A stretch of 64,000 nt of DNA from Botryococcus braunii. Taxonomy: Eukaryota > Chlorophyta > Trebouxiophyceae. Shown here piece by piece: positions 17,510-30,291 of the stretch. Each line of letters opens with the position of its first letter. Position 1 is the stretch's first letter. The stretch lies in assembly GCA_002005505.1 (NCBI GenBank), contig MVGU01001296.1, forward strand, positions 1-64,000, read 5' to 3'. The notes under the pieces were generated by a model. It was not told the origin of the DNA. It ran no database searches and saw only the letters and a list, made by a program, of their open reading frames with translations. Both the position numbers and the translations under genes were made by a program.

Positions 17510-18130
17510 GACCCAGGAGACACACAAATGGCCTTGAGTCGGGCTGTTGTCACTTCTGGGGTCGTGGCATTCGATCCACATGTCCAGTCGATGGGACATC
17601 CCTCGTTAGCGGCGAAGTGGTTGCATTGTTCAACATGTCGTCCTACTCAATAGCTCCTCCCTGTCCCTGGCTATGCCAATGGAAGGGCCCTATTCCGTTC
17701 ACTGCGGACTTAGTAGCACCTCAGATAGTCTCAAGGGCATGGTGCACCCCGGGTCTTGGACTCGGTGTCTGAGAGGCTCTGCTGATGGTGGGTTGTGACT
17801 CTAGAGTAACCATGTACTCTAAGCGCTATGGTGATGGTCAGTGAAACCCCCAATAGCTGGATTAGCCAGATGGATTTCTGGTGACGGAGGTTGTACTTCC
17901 GGGAGTGCTCCGCGGGCAGTCCAAATGAGCATGGGTGTGGATTGTCGTTACCACTAGTCTGCCGGGACTAGGGTGGCGGGTGGCTGGGCAAGAGGTATGG
18001 GACTCTTGTCTGTAGGGCTTCCTGCGAAGGTGGCTGGTCAGGACGTGATACACTCTTGACTGTAGTGCTTCCTGTGTGGGAGATGCATCCCCCTCAATCC
18101 GAGACGGCTTGAGCCTAGGTGGGGGAGGGG
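17510..18130 (+). other. Gypsy D 3' untranslated region with polypurine tract
   Basis: About 620 bp without a gene. A tandem repeat of about 50 bp (17981-18030 and 18031-18080) holds hairpin H5 in its first copy. GTGGGGGAGGGG (18119-18130) is the polypurine tract. Confidence 0.85.
17989..18008 (+). promoter_or_regulatory. GTATGGG hairpin H5
   Basis: CAAGAG (17989-17994), loop GTATGGGA, CTCTTG (18003-18008), a perfect stem with bases unlike H1-H4. Confidence 0.65.
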
Positions 18131-18321
18131 TGTAACGTTCCGAGTGCGAAGGGTCCGTTAGGGAGCCGATCGGCATCGAGCCGATAGCGCGTGATCGGAG
18201 AGCGGGGTACGATGACCTCATTACGTAAACTGGCCAGCTTGGCTGGCGGGGTGCTATCAGACGGGTCGCACCTGTGTGAGGTCATTCTCACACGAACTTG
18301 AGATCGGCACAAGATATTACA
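18131..18321 (+). repeat. Gypsy D 3' LTR
   Basis: 191 bp, no difference seen from 5262-5452; followed by GCCTA (18322-18326), the target duplication. Confidence 0.96.
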
Positions 18322-20988
18322 GCCTACTCTATGTGGGACTACTTGATGGCCTTATTTGTTACAAAAGCAAATGGCAAAATCATATCTCTCCAGAAAGAGT
18401 CCCGCACCTTCAAGATGCATACAAATGAGAAACCTTCCTCATATGTGTTAAGGGGTAGAAAAATAGCCAACACAATTAAAAGCTTAGGACATGAGTTCAG
18501 TGACCTCTCACTCTGCACTATGCTTTTAAATGGACTCCCTGAGGAGTATAATATACATAAGCAGGTTCAACAATCTATTATAGTGTCCAATCCTGATGTG
18601 AATCTGCTACAACACTCTTTAGAGCTGGCACATATGCAGATAGTGAATAAGAAACTCCAAACCCCACCACCTAAAAACAACACCTTTAACCAGAAGTCCT
18701 CTCCTGGTCAAGGTTACAACCTTAAGTATAAGGCACCAAATTCTCCTACTTCAAATGCTGTAGAGAAAGGTGCTAATCAAGGTGGTGGTGGGCAGAGTGG
18801 TAAAACAGCCTTCCAACAGATAGGGAGGCCTTTACCATTTTGCAGGTACTGCAAGCAGGATGGACACAGCATAGAGACCTGCCCAAAGTTGGAGGGGAAG
18901 AGAGTTAGCTTTGCTTCTCCACCAAAGCAGAGCCACTGCACACAGCTATATACAGTTTGCTCTGAACCCTCTATTTCTGGTTGGCTGATAGATTCTGGTT
19001 CAACAGATCATATTTCCCCTGAATGTGAGAATATGATGAATTATGTCAAGTTTGATAAACCAGATATCCTGATAGTAGCAAATGGTGGTAGGGAGGAAAT
19101 CATTGGTGAGGGTATTGTGCAGGTCTTCCTGGAAACAGGAAACTCTCTTTACCTGTACAATTTTAAACATGTACCCTCAGCTAAAAAGCGTTTATTGTCT
19201 GTAGGGAAGGCCTATCATGATGGGTTAGATGTTCATATAAATGGCATTCACTGTCACCTTACAGATTCAAATGGTGATCTTGTGGGCATTGCTGAACATG
19301 TATACCCTTATCAGTGGCTCACAGACCTTTCTATACAAAACAGTGGTTCCCTACCAGTGTCAAATGAAAAGACACAGTGCAACCATACAAAGGTGGATGT
19401 AGATCTGGTAAACATATGGCATCAGCGTTTTGGTCATCTCTCTGCTCAAAACTTGCAAAGGTTGAGCAGGGAGAAAATGGTAGAAGGCTTAAAACTCCCA
19501 TCAGGTGACCTATCCAAGTGCATTGGTCATCAAGGTACTTGCGATGCCTGTATGCATGGGAGGCAGACAGCCTCACCATTTAAATCAACCCAAAATACTT
19601 GTTCAAAACCTCTTGAAGTCATTCACATGGACCTTATGGGCCCCATAGATCCTGAAACTCCTGAAGGATACAAGTATGCCCTTGTCATTTTGGATGAGTT
19701 CACAGAGTACTCATTTGTTGTTCTGATTAATTCTAAGAGTGATGCAGCAAAAGAAACTACATACATTCTCACAGCTTTGCAAAACCAGCAAGACTGTAAA
19801 GTACAATTTATCAGAACAGATAATGGTACTGAGTTCAATGGGTTGTTCAAATTCTGTAGGGAGCATGGGGCAGTTCACCAGAGGACTGCCCCATATGCAC
19901 ATCAGCAGAATGGGAAAATAGAGAGGCTCAACCGTACGCTACAGGAGAAAGCAAGATGTTTGCTAGCTGCCTCAGGTTTATCATCTGAAAACTGGGGTGA
20001 AGCTCTTCTTACTTCATTTATGTTAGAAATATGTCTCCTGTTAAGCACTTGAGCAAAACCCCATTTGAAATGATGCATGGAAAGGCTCTTAATGTTTCAC
20101 ATATCAGAATCTTTGGCTCCAAATGTTTTCTCCTTCTTCCTAAGTCAAAGAGGGGAGGGAAATTTGAGCCTGTCAGTGCTGAGCGTATCTTTGTAGGTTA
20201 TGATGGCCTTAGCAAGAACTACAAAGTTCTTGTTGATGGAAAGATTGATGTTTACTGCAGAGAATATGTCAAATTCTCTAAACATGCTGTTCATGATCTG
20301 CCTGAAGCATTGGCTGAAGACGATGAGGATGACACTTGCCCATCACTAGTGAGTGTCTCTGATTCTGACTCAGAAGATGGACATTCTGATGATGGTGATA
20401 ACACAGAGCAAATGCCTGATGTCTCTTCTGCATTAGATATCCCAGAAATTAGCTTAGAGATAGATCAGGGTACTACACTAATTAGTGCTGGAGAGCAAAC
20501 GGGAAAGGATCAGGACCACTTTGGTCTTGATCCTAGTGGGACTAAGCATGGTAAATGTGCAGCCGCAGGAAGTACGGACGCTTTAGATCCAGAACCCTGT
20601 TACACAAGTGCTGCAAGTCCGCGCCCACTTAAGGGTGTTCCACAAGCGACTATCCATGAAACGAGTGGGGGGAGTGTCCCAGACCCCCAATTAGAACCTG
20701 GAGTAGACCAGGATGTGGTCCCTAAGCCTCCAGCAGGTGGTTTCAGCAGTAAATATCCAGTTAGGAATAGGAAAAATGCAGAAACACATCCCTGGTGGTC
20801 TGGTGCACACACTACAGAAACCCAAACCTCTTTCCTTGGATATGTTCAAGTCCAAAAAGACACAATATATGTTGAACCTGTCACTTACTTTCAAGCTATC
20901 AACTCTCCTGAAGCTGAAAAATGGTTGGATGCCTTGAAAGATGAAATGCAGTCTCTCTCTGCTCTTGGCACCTGGACATATGTGGAAG
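18322..20988 (+). pseudogene. gag-pol: C1 gag end, protease and integrase, between the D and C2 insertions
   Basis: Continues C1 after gypsy D. Holds the rest of gag, a zinc knuckle CRYCKQDGHSIETC, protease WLIDSGSTDHI, and integrase with the HHCC zinc region (WHQRFGHLS...CDAC), D of MDLMGP, D of RTDNGTEF and E of NGKIERLNR. A one-base deletion near 20016 (TTCATTTATG; C2 has TTCAAATTATG) shifts the frame after the integrase core. The interdomain acidic region and the start of RT follow in the new frame. C2 enters after GGAAG at 20984-20988. Confidence 0.92.
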
Positions 20989-21766
20989 TGTTGGCAAAGA
21001 CATCTTTTATTGGACATATAATGTCTTAGCATAAGTTGCATGTTCGTATGAACCTTAGTTTATGGCCCTACAATAATGAACAGTTATCTTACTTTGCAAA
21101 AATTGTGTCTTTCCGTAAAATCCGGAGGTTCTTAGAGATACGGATATTTTAGGACGACAACGGATGTTTCGGACTCTTGTTGATTCGGTCGATTTCGAAG
21201 TACGAGTCGATCGGACACGTACAATAAACAATTGGCTGCAAAGTGTACTTGTTTTTAAGTACGATTGATTATTTCAGGAATGAGTCGACGAGGCCGATCG
21301 ACAAGGCGTAGAAGTATTTCTGTCCATAAGTGTCGACGGAGCTGATCGACTGGGCCGACCGACGCGGCATATAGCATTCTGGCAAGTAGTATTCTGTCAA
21401 TAGGAATCTGTTTTGCACGGAACAACGATTCTAGGTTGATAAAAGGGGTAGAGACAGAGTCGTATCCTCAGACATTCGATTGCTGTCTCCGGTGCCTCAA
21501 GTCGGACCTCTGTATTTCCGGTTGGCACCGTCCTTTGCCTGCATTAACTCAGCTGTAGCTTGCTATGCAGGTGTGTTCAGTTGTTTCGAGCTTCATTGTA
21601 TAGTTTGATATATGTAATAGACATTCGATTGCTGTCTCCGGTGCCTCAAGTCGGACCTCTGTATTTCCGTTTGGCACCGTCCTTTGCCTGCATTAACTCA
21701 GCTGTCGCTTGCTATGCAGGAATCCTGAAACTGTTTTTGATCAAATTGACATCAAATAATCGAAAA
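20989..21766 (+). repeat. C2 5' LTR
   Basis: Runs TGTTGGCAAAG...ATCGAAAA directly into the PBS TGGTATCGGGGA. Contains the family's 101-bp internal duplication. The 3' terminus is AA, not CA. Confidence 0.93.
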
Positions 21767-22117
21767 TGGTATCGGGGACACCGTTTGGTGTCGATACTGG
21801 TCACTGCTCCCGCCAGCAGCGAGGAGAATAATACGCATACAACTATTTGCAAGCTTCAGCAAGTCTCCAAAAATTCTCGCCCATTTTTCTGCTTTCAACG
21901 TAGTTGTTTTTAGTGTCCTGGGTTGAACGATCGCTTGGCACTTCGGGTTGCTGGATTGTCTCGCTGGAAAGGCACTTGTGTTGATCCAGTAGTGAGAGAC
22001 AATTGGATGTATTGGCTGTTGGGATCTGGTGGTTGTGGAATATCTGTTTAAAGTGCAAGCAAGTTTGTTTTCCTTTTAATCTTTCTTTGCCAGTTGCCCG
22101 TCAAGGCTTCTGGAATA
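21767..22117 (+). other. C2 PBS and leader
   Basis: The PBS reads TGGTATCGGGGA, with one change from the TGGTATCGGCGA of C1, D and E. The fold-back GGTGTCGATA follows. The leader matches that of C1. Confidence 0.75.
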
Positions 22118-24427
22118 ATGTCACAGACAGAATCACAAGATGAAGGATTCAATGTTAGTATTGAGATAGAACCTGCCAGCCCAATGGGCAGGAATGTCTT
22201 TAGGAATCCTACCTATGATGCAGAAGCAGTCACTGATGATTCTGTGTCACATGTTACAGGGTTCCTCAATGGAATGCAGCAGCAAACTGATGAGGGTCTA
22301 CAAAGACCACAGGGAGACTCAGAATGGGAAGCATGGGGATATGATCCACAGACTCAAAACATACCTCTAAACCCTGCTTTCTCAAGACGAGACAACCTTG
22401 GTACCTTTGTTCCTGTTCAGCAAGCTGCTGCATCTCCTGCCCCTATATCTTCTAGAGTGCTAGGCTTTCAAACAAATTTGCCTGCCTCTAGACCTGTCTT
22501 AAGCCCTTTGTTTGGGATACCTAGGACTGCAGTCAGGATGCCAGTGAGGCCTACACATTTACCTGTATCTAGTGCACCACTGGCAGGTGCACCAGTCAAT
22601 GTTTCCTCATTCATGACAAGTGTACCACACACAGGTATTATGCTCCTTTCAGGAAACATAAATCAGGCAAGTACAGCATCAGGTACTACAGTAGTGCATG
22701 TTCCCTTGGCAACTGGTGGCACAATGCCAATCAGTTTGCCAATATCTACAATTTTAAACTCTATTGCACCAACTTTTCAAAGTGTGAGTGCTACACAGGG
22801 AACTGCTGCACAGTCAACGGCACAAGTGTCTGCCCCACCTCCTCCACCTCCACCAGGTGGTGGGCCTCCTTATAGTGGTCCACCAGGAGGTGGTGGCTGG
22901 CCTCCAAATCCACCAGGGGGTTCTTCCTCAGGCCCTCCCTGGTTTAGTGGTGTACCTGGCAGTTGGGGTATGGTGAATTCCAACCCCTATGGTTACAGTG
23001 GGTATCCCTTCATGAAGTTCAATTCTCCTTCTCAAAGGCTTACTCCAAAGTTAGAGCCCCTGAAACTTAATGATGATAACTGGGTCATATGGTCTAGATA
23101 TGTTCATGCAATGCTTATAGAGATGGGGGTAGAATACTGTATTCTTCATGACATGAGAGGTTATTTAGATGATTATAAGGCCCAGAGCATTATAACACAG
23201 TCTTGTTCAGAGGAGTATCAAATACAAATCTCTGATCATTTGTCTGCCTACTCTATGTGGGACTACTTGATGGCCTTATTTGTTACAAAAGCAAATGGCA
23301 AAATCATATCTCTCCAGGAAGAGTCCCGCACCTTCAAGATGCATACAAATGAGAAACCTTCCTCATATGTGTTAAGGGGTAGAAAAATAGCCAACACAAT
23401 TAAAAGCTTAGGACATGAGTTCAGTGACCTCTCACTCTGCACTATGCTTTTAAATGGACTCCCTGAGGAGTATAATATACATAAGCAGGTTCAACAATCT
23501 ATTGCAGTGTCCAATCCTGATGTGAATCTGTTACAACACTCTTTAGAGCTGGCACATATGCAGATAGTGAATAAGAAACTCCAAACCCCACCACCTAAAA
23601 ACAACACCTTTAACCTGAAGTCCTCTCCTGGTCAAGGTTACAACCCTAAGTATAAGGCACCAAATTCTCCTACTTCAAATGCTGTAGAGAAAGGTGCTAA
23701 TCAAGGTGGTGGTGGGCAGAGTGGTAAAACAGCCTTCCAACAGATAGGGAGGCCTTTACCATTTTGCAGGTACTGCAAGCAGGATGGACACAGCATAGAG
23801 ACCTGCCCAAAGTTGGAGGGGAAGAGAGTTAGCTTTGCTTCTCCACCAAAGCAGAGCCACTGCACACAGCTATATACAGTTTGCTCTGAACCCTCTATTT
23901 CTGGTTGGCTGATAGATTCTGGTTCAACAGATCATATTTCCCCTGAATGTGAGAATATGATGAATTATGTCAAGTATGATAAACCAGATATCCTGATAGT
24001 AGCAAATGGTGGTAGGGAGGAAATCATTGGTGAGGGTACTGTGCAGGTCTTCCTGGAAACAAGAAACTCTCTTTACCTGTACAATGTTAAACATGTACCC
24101 TCAGCTAAAAAGCGTTTATTGTCTGTAGGGAAGGCCTATCATGATGGGTTAGATGTTCATATAAATGGCATTCACTGTCACCTTACAGATTCAAATGGTG
24201 ATCTTGTGGGCATTGCTGAACATGTATACCCTTATCAGTGGCTCACAGACCTTTCTATACAAAACAGTGTTCCCCTTTCAGTGTCAAATGAAAAGACACA
24301 GTGCAACCATACAAAGGTGGATGTAGATCTGGTAAACATATGGCATCAACGTTTTGGTCATCTCTCAAAACTTGCAAAGGTTGAGCAGGGAGAAAATGGT
24401 AGAAGGCTTAAAACTCCCATCAGGTGA
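22118..24427 (+). pseudogene. gag-pol: C2 gag, protease and start of integrase
   Basis: Full-length gag from MSQTESQDEGF, including the Pro/Gly stretch that C1 also has, zinc knuckle, and protease WLIDSGSTDHI. Against C1, five bases are missing at about 24365 (in GHLSAQNLQ), inside the integrase zinc region; the frame then ends at TGA 24425-24427. Confidence 0.92.
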
Positions 24428-27351
24428 CCTATCCAAGTGCATTGGTCATCAAGGTACTTGCGATGCCTGTATGCATGGGAGGCAGACAGCCTCACCATTT
24501 AAATCAACCCAAAATACTTGTTCAGAACCTCTTGAAGTCATTCACATGGACCTAATGGGCCCCATAGATCCTGAAACTCCCGAAGGATACAAGTATGCCC
24601 TTGTCATTTTGGATGAGTTCACAGAGTACTCATTTGTTGTTCTGATTAAATCTAAGAGTGATGCAGCAAAAGAAGCTACATACATTCTCACAGCTTTGCA
24701 AAACCAGCAAGACTGTAAAGTACAATTTATTAGAACAGATAATGGTACTGAGTTCAATGGGTTGTTTTTTCTATAAAATTCTGTAGGGAGCATGGGGCAG
24801 TTCACCAGAAGACTGCCCCATATGCACATCAGCAGAACGGGAAAATAGAGAGGCTCAACCGTACGTTACAGGAGAAAGCAAGGTGTTTGCTAGCTGCCTC
24901 GGGTTTATCATCTGAAGACTGGGGTGAAGCTCTTCTTACTTCAAATTATGTTAGAAATATGTCTCCTGTTAAGCACTTGAGCAAAACCCCATTTGAAATG
25001 ATGCATGGAAAGGCTCCCAATGTTTCACATCTCAGAATCTTTGGCTCCAAATGTTTTCTCCTTCTTCCTAAGTCAAAGAGGGGAGGGAAATTTGAGCCTG
25101 TCAGTGCTGAGGGTATCTTTGTAGGTTATGATGGCCTTAGCAAGAACTACAAAGTTCTTGTTGATGGAAAGATTAATGTTTACTGCAGAGAATATGTCAA
25201 ATTCTCTGAACATGCTGTTCATGATCTGCCTGAAGCATTGGCTGAAGACGATGAGGATGACACTTGCCCATCACTAGTGAGTGTCTCTGATTCTGACTCA
25301 GAAGATGGTCATTCTGATGATGGTGATACCACTGAGCAAATGCCTGATGTCTCTTTTGCATTAGATATCCCAAAAATTAGCTTAGAGCTTGATCAGGGTA
25401 CTACACTAGTTAGTGCTGGAGAGCAAACGGGAAAGGATCAGGATCACTTTGGTCTTGATCCTAGTGGGACTAAGCATGGTAAAAGTGCAGCCGCGTGAAG
25501 TACGGACGCTTTAGATCCAGAACCCTGTTACACAAGTGCTGCAAGTCCGCGCCCACTTAAGGGTATTCCACAAGCGACTATCCATGAAATGAGTGGGGGG
25601 AGTGTCCCAGACCCCCAATTAGAACCTGGAGTAGACCAGGATGTGGTCCCTAAGCCTCCAGCAGGTGGTTTCAGCAGTAAATATCCAGTTAGGAATAGGA
25701 AAAACGCAGAAACACATCCCTGGTGGTCTGGTGCACACACTACAGAAACCCAAACCTCTTTCCTTGGATATGTTCAAGTCCAAAAAGACACAATATATGT
25801 TGAACCTGTCACCTACTTTCAAGCTATCAACTCTCCTGAAGCTGAAAAATGGTCAGATGCCATGAAAGATGAAATGCAGTCTCTCTCTGCTCTTGGCACC
25901 TGGACATATGTGGAAGTTTCAGATGCACAACGCAAAAAGGCCCTCCCTGTCAAATGGGTCTACAAAATAAAGCTCACTGAAACAGGGGAGGTGGATAGAT
26001 TTAAAGCAAGACTGGTAGCAAAGGGTTTCAAACAGATATATGGCATAGATTACACTGAAGTCTATGCCCCTGTGTCTAAACATACCACACTAAGGTACCT
26101 GTTGGCGAAGGCTGTGAACAGGGACATGCATGTGCATCAGATGGATGTCAGCACAGCCTTCCTACATGGGAAATTAGCAGAGGAAATTTATGTGCAACAA
26201 CCAGAGGGTTTTCATGTAGGTGGACCCAATACTGTTTGCAAGCTGCACAAGGCCCTCTATGGGCTCAAGCAGGCGCCCAAGGCTTGGTATGACACTATCA
26301 GTCATGTCCTTGTGAGTTCAGGTTTTACTATCTCAGATGCTGATCCATCCCTATTCATCCTGAACAAGTCAGAGGGGTCTGTAGTCTATCTTCTGCTGTA
26401 TGTTGATGACATACTATTACTATCACAGAGCATGTCTGTCATAACAGAAGTCAAATCACTTTTGTCCAGTCATTTCAGCATAAGGACTTAGGGGAGGCAA
26501 AACACTTTCTAGGCATGCAAATAAAACAAGAGAGAGATGCAAATGGGGCTTTGTTGTCAATTACACTCTCAAATGAGAAATTGATCAGTGACATGCTTGA
26601 GAGTTTCGATTTAAAAGGGGACAAGCCCAAATCTACTCCTCTCGATAGATCAATGAAACTTAAAAAGGGAGAAGGCAAACCACTTCCCCAGAATTCCAGA
26701 TATAGGGAACTGGTTGGGGGTGTTCTTTACTTGTCAAACACAACCAGACCAGACATTTCTTACTCTGCTTCTCTCCTGGCAAGATTCTCAAACTCCCCGA
26801 CTACTATTCACTGGGGGGCTGGGATTCATCTGCTCCAGTATCTGTCGGGGACCAAGGAGTTAGGTCTCAAATGGGAAAGGAGCAAGGGAGGGATCATAGG
26901 ATATGTTGATTCAGACTTTGCAGGGGATCTGGATGGGTACAGATCCACCTCTGGTTTTATCTTCCTGTCTGATGGCACGGCTATGTCTTGGGGTAGCAAA
27001 CTCCAAAAGCTGGCTGCCCTGTCAACTGTTGAGGCTGAATTCATAGCAATGAGCACTGGTGTCCAGGAGGCACTTTGGCTGTCCAAGTTGGTGCAGGATG
27101 TTGGAGAGGATCTGGGAGCTGCAGTCATACTCTCAGATAATACTGGAGCCCTGGCCAACATTAGAGGCATACCCATTTTACCCAGGACGAAGCACATTGG
27201 AGTCCGCTATCACAGAGTCAGGGGTGAAGTGGTCAAAGGGAACATTAATCCTCAATACATCCACACATCAGAAAATGTTGCTGATATGTTCACCAAAATT
27301 CTACCAAAAGCCTCATTTGTTAAGTTCAGGGAGATGGCAGGAATGAAATGA
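24428..27351 (+). pseudogene. pol: C2 integrase, RT and RNase H, with several breaks
   Basis: Reads in three frames. An insertion at about 24766-24775 (GTTTTTTCTATAA against GTTCAA) breaks the integrase next to the second catalytic Asp. TGA 25496-25498 interrupts the interdomain spacer (CGCGTGAAG; C1 has CGCAGGAAG). A one-base deletion at about 26482 lies just after RT. The RT active site YVDD (26399-26410) and RNase H (GYVDSDFAGDLDGYR, LSTVEAEFIA) are unchanged. With these lesions no complete polyprotein can be made. Confidence 0.9.
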
Positions 27352-27632
27352 TTTTTTTTATTGTGCTTTTGAATATCAAGATAAATCAGACACCCTGCGC
27401 ATCAACAGATACTCCCCACCATAAACCCACCTTGAAGAAGGGGGAGGTGACACCGCACCCAATAAAAAAGAGGGGGGGTCATTTGGTGGCTGGATGTCAA
27501 GGGGTTTGTGGCTGACACGGTTTGGAGCACCGAGCCATTGGAACATCTGATGATTTTCTTGATGCTCATTAGCCTTAAAATGTTACCAGTTAAAGAATTA
27601 CATAAAAGTTTCATACTTCACATGAGGGGAGG
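27352..27632 (+). other. C2 3' untranslated region and polypurine tract
   Basis: A T-rich start, a purine stretch at about 27432-27448, and GAGGGGAGG (27624-27632) touching the 3' LTR as polypurine tract. No gene. Confidence 0.8.
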
Positions 27633-28409
27633 TGTTGGCAAAGACATCTTTTGTTGGACATATAATGTCTTAGCATAAGTTGCATGTTCGTATGAACCTT
27701 AGTTTATGGCCCTACAATAATGAACAGTTATCTTACTTTGCAAAAATTGGGTCTTTCCGTAAAATCCGGAGGTTCTTAGAGATACGGATATTTTAGGACG
27801 ACAACGGATGTTTCGGACTCTTGTTGATTCGGTCGATTTCGAAGTACGAGTCGATCGGACACGTACAATAAACAATTGGCTGCAAAGTGTACATGTTTTT
27901 AAGTACGATTGATTATTTCAGGAATGAGTCGACGAGGCCGATCGACAAGGCGTAGAAGTATTTCTGTCCATAAGTGTCGACGGAGCTGATCGACTGGGCC
28001 GATCGACGCGGCATATAGCATTCTGGCAAGTAGTATTCTGTCAATAGGAATCTGTTTTGCACGGAACAACGATTCTAGGTTGATAAAGGGGTAGAGACAG
28101 AGTCGTATCCTCAGACATTCGATTGCTGTCTCCGGTGCCTCAAGTCGGACCTCTGTATTTCCGTTTGGCACCGTCCTTTGCCTGCATTAACTCAGGTGTC
28201 GCTTGCTATGCAGGTGTGTTTAGTTGTTTCGAGCTTTATTGTATAGTTTGATATATGTAATAGACATTCGATTGCTGTCTCCGGTGCCTCAAGTCGGACC
28301 TCTGTATTTCCGTTTGGCACCGTCCTTTGCCTGCATTAACTCAGCTGTCGCTTGCTATGCAGGAATCCTGAAACTGTTTTTGATCAAATTGACATCAAAT
28401 AATCGAAAA
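27633..28409 (+). repeat. C2 3' LTR
   Basis: 777 bp, followed by GGAAG of C1. The TTTAG at 27792-27796 corresponds to the target later hit by the copia A composite in the C1 3' LTR. Confidence 0.94.
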
Positions 28410-29850
28410 GGAAGTTTCAGATGCACAACGCAAAAAGGCCCTCCCTGTCAAATGGGTCTACAAAATAAAGCTCACTGAAACAGGGGAGGTGGATAGATTT
28501 AAAGCAAGACTGGTAGCAAAGGGTTTCAAACAGATATATGGCATAGATTACACTGAAGTCTATGCCCCTGTGTCTAAACATACCACACTAAGGTACCTGT
28601 TGGCGAAGGCTGTGAACAGGGACATGCATGTGCATCAGATGGATGTCAGCACAGCCTTCCTACATGGGAAATTAGCAGAGGAAATTTATGTGCAGCAACC
28701 AGAGGGTTTCATGTAGGTGGACCCAATACTGTTTGCAAGCTGCACAAGGCCCTCTATGGGCTCAAGCAGGCGCCCAAGGCTTGGTATGACACTATCAGTC
28801 ATGTCCTTGTGAGTTCAGGTTTTACTATCTCAGATGCTGATCCATCCCTATTCATCCTAAACAAGTCAGAGGGGTCTGTAGTCTATCTTCTGCTGTATGT
28901 TGATGACATACTATGACTATCACAGAGCATGTCTGTCATAACAGAAGTCAAATCACTTTTGTCCAGTCATTTCAGCATAAAGGACTTAGGGGAGGCAAAA
29001 CACTTTCTAGGCATGCAAATAAAACAAGAGAGAGATGCAAATGGGGCTTTGTTGTCAATTACATTCTCAAATGAGAAATTGATCAGTGACATGCTTGAGA
29101 GTTTCGATTTAAAAGGAGACAAGCCCAAATGTACTCCCCTCGATAGATCAATGAAACTCAAAAAGGGAGAAGGCAAACCACTTCCCCAAAACAACAGATA
29201 TAGGGAACTGGTTGGGGGTGTTCTTTACTTGTCAAACACTACCAGACCAGACATTTCCTACTCTGCTTCTCTCCTAGCAAGATTCTCAAACTCCCCGACT
29301 TCTATTCACTGGGGGGCTGGGATTCATCTGCTCCAGTATCTGTCGGGGACCAAGGAGTTAGGTCTCAAATGGGAAAGGAGCAAGGGAGGGATCATAGGAT
29401 ATGTTGATTCAGACTTTGCAGGGGATCTGGATGGGTACAGATCCACCTCTGGTTTTATCTTCCTGTCTGATGGCACGGCTATCTCTTGGGGTAGCAAACT
29501 CCAAAAGCTGGCTGCCCTGTCAACTGTTGAGGCTGAATTCATAGCAATGAGCACTGGTGTCCAGGAGGCACTTTGGCTGTCCAAGTTGGTGCAGGATGTT
29601 GGAGAGGATCTGGGAGCTGCAGTCATACTCTCAGATAATACTGGAGCCCTGGCCAACATTAGAGGCATACCCATTTTACCCAGGACGAAGCACATTGGAG
29701 TCCGCTATCAGAGTCAGGGGTGAAGTGGTCAAGGGGAACATTAATCCTCAATACATCCACACATCAGAAAATGTTGCTGACATGTTCACCAAAATTCTAC
29801 CAAAAGCCTCATTTGTTAAGTTCAGGGAGATGGCAGGAATGAAATGATTT
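28410..29850 (+). pseudogene. pol: C1 RT and RNase H, after C2
   Basis: Completes C1 pol from the second GGAAG. RT begins [14 protein letters not shown]. Breaks: a one-base deletion at about 28706 (GGGTTTCATG), TGA 28914-28916 directly after YVDDIL, and a two-base loss at about 29709. RNase H GYVDSDFAGDLDGYR is present. It shares variants with 53372-54812 that C2 lacks (AAATGTACTCCC, CAAAACAACAG), which shows the later copy derives from this C1 segment. Confidence 0.92.
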
Positions 29851-30127
29851 TTTTTATTGTGCTTTTGAATATCAAGATAAATCAGACACCCTGCGCATCA
29901 ACAGATACTCCCCACCATAAACCCACCTTGAAGAAGGGGGAGGTGACACCGCACCCAATAAAAAAGAGGGGGGTCATTTGGTGGCTGGATGTCAAGGGGT
30001 TTGTGGCTGACACGGTTTGGAGCACCGAGCCATTGCAACATCTGATGATTTTCTTGATGCTCATTAGCCTTAAAATGTTACCAGTTAAAGAATTGCATAA
30101 AAGTTTCATACTTCACATGAGGGGAGG
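29851..30127 (+). other. C1 3' untranslated region and polypurine tract
   Basis: Same as 27352-27632, ending GAGGGGAGG before the LTR start. Confidence 0.78.
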
Positions 30128-30291
30128 TGTTGGCAAAGACATCTTTTATTGGACATATAATGTCTTAGCATAAGTTGCATGTTCGTATGAACCTTAGTTT
30201 ATGGCCCTACAATAATGAACAGTTATCTTACTTTGCAAAAATTGGGTCTTTCCGTAAAATCCGGAGGTTCTTAGAGATACGGATATTTTAG
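30128..30291 (+). repeat. C1 3' LTR, left 164 bp
   Basis: Starts TGTTGGCAAAG and stops after TTTAG (30287-30291) where the minus-strand copia A composite enters. The LTR continues at 52753 with a second TTTAG. Confidence 0.94.

Larger units (their letters stand above)
5262..18321 (+). mobile_element. Ty3/gypsy element D (chromodomain type), recent, split by E
   Basis: Bounded by 191-bp LTRs (TGTAACG...ATTACA) that look identical by eye, with target duplication GCCTA on both sides (5257-5261, 18322-18326). Contains PBS, gag, and pol in the order protease, RT, RNase H, integrase, chromodomain, plus a polypurine tract. Element E (10042-16916) lies in the integrase C-terminal part. Without E it is about 6.2 kb. 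Apart from E, the only break in the coding frame is the TGA that separates gag from pol. Confidence 0.96.
20989..28409 (+). mobile_element. Ty1/copia element C2, nested in C1
   Basis: 7421 bp, 5' LTR 778 bp and 3' LTR 777 bp differing at about ten sites. Target duplication GGAAG at 20984-20988 and 28410-28414, in the pol of a sister copy of its own family. PBS, gag, protease, integrase, RT, RNase H and polypurine tract are all present, but the frame is broken at least four times, so it is non-autonomous. Confidence 0.96.
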
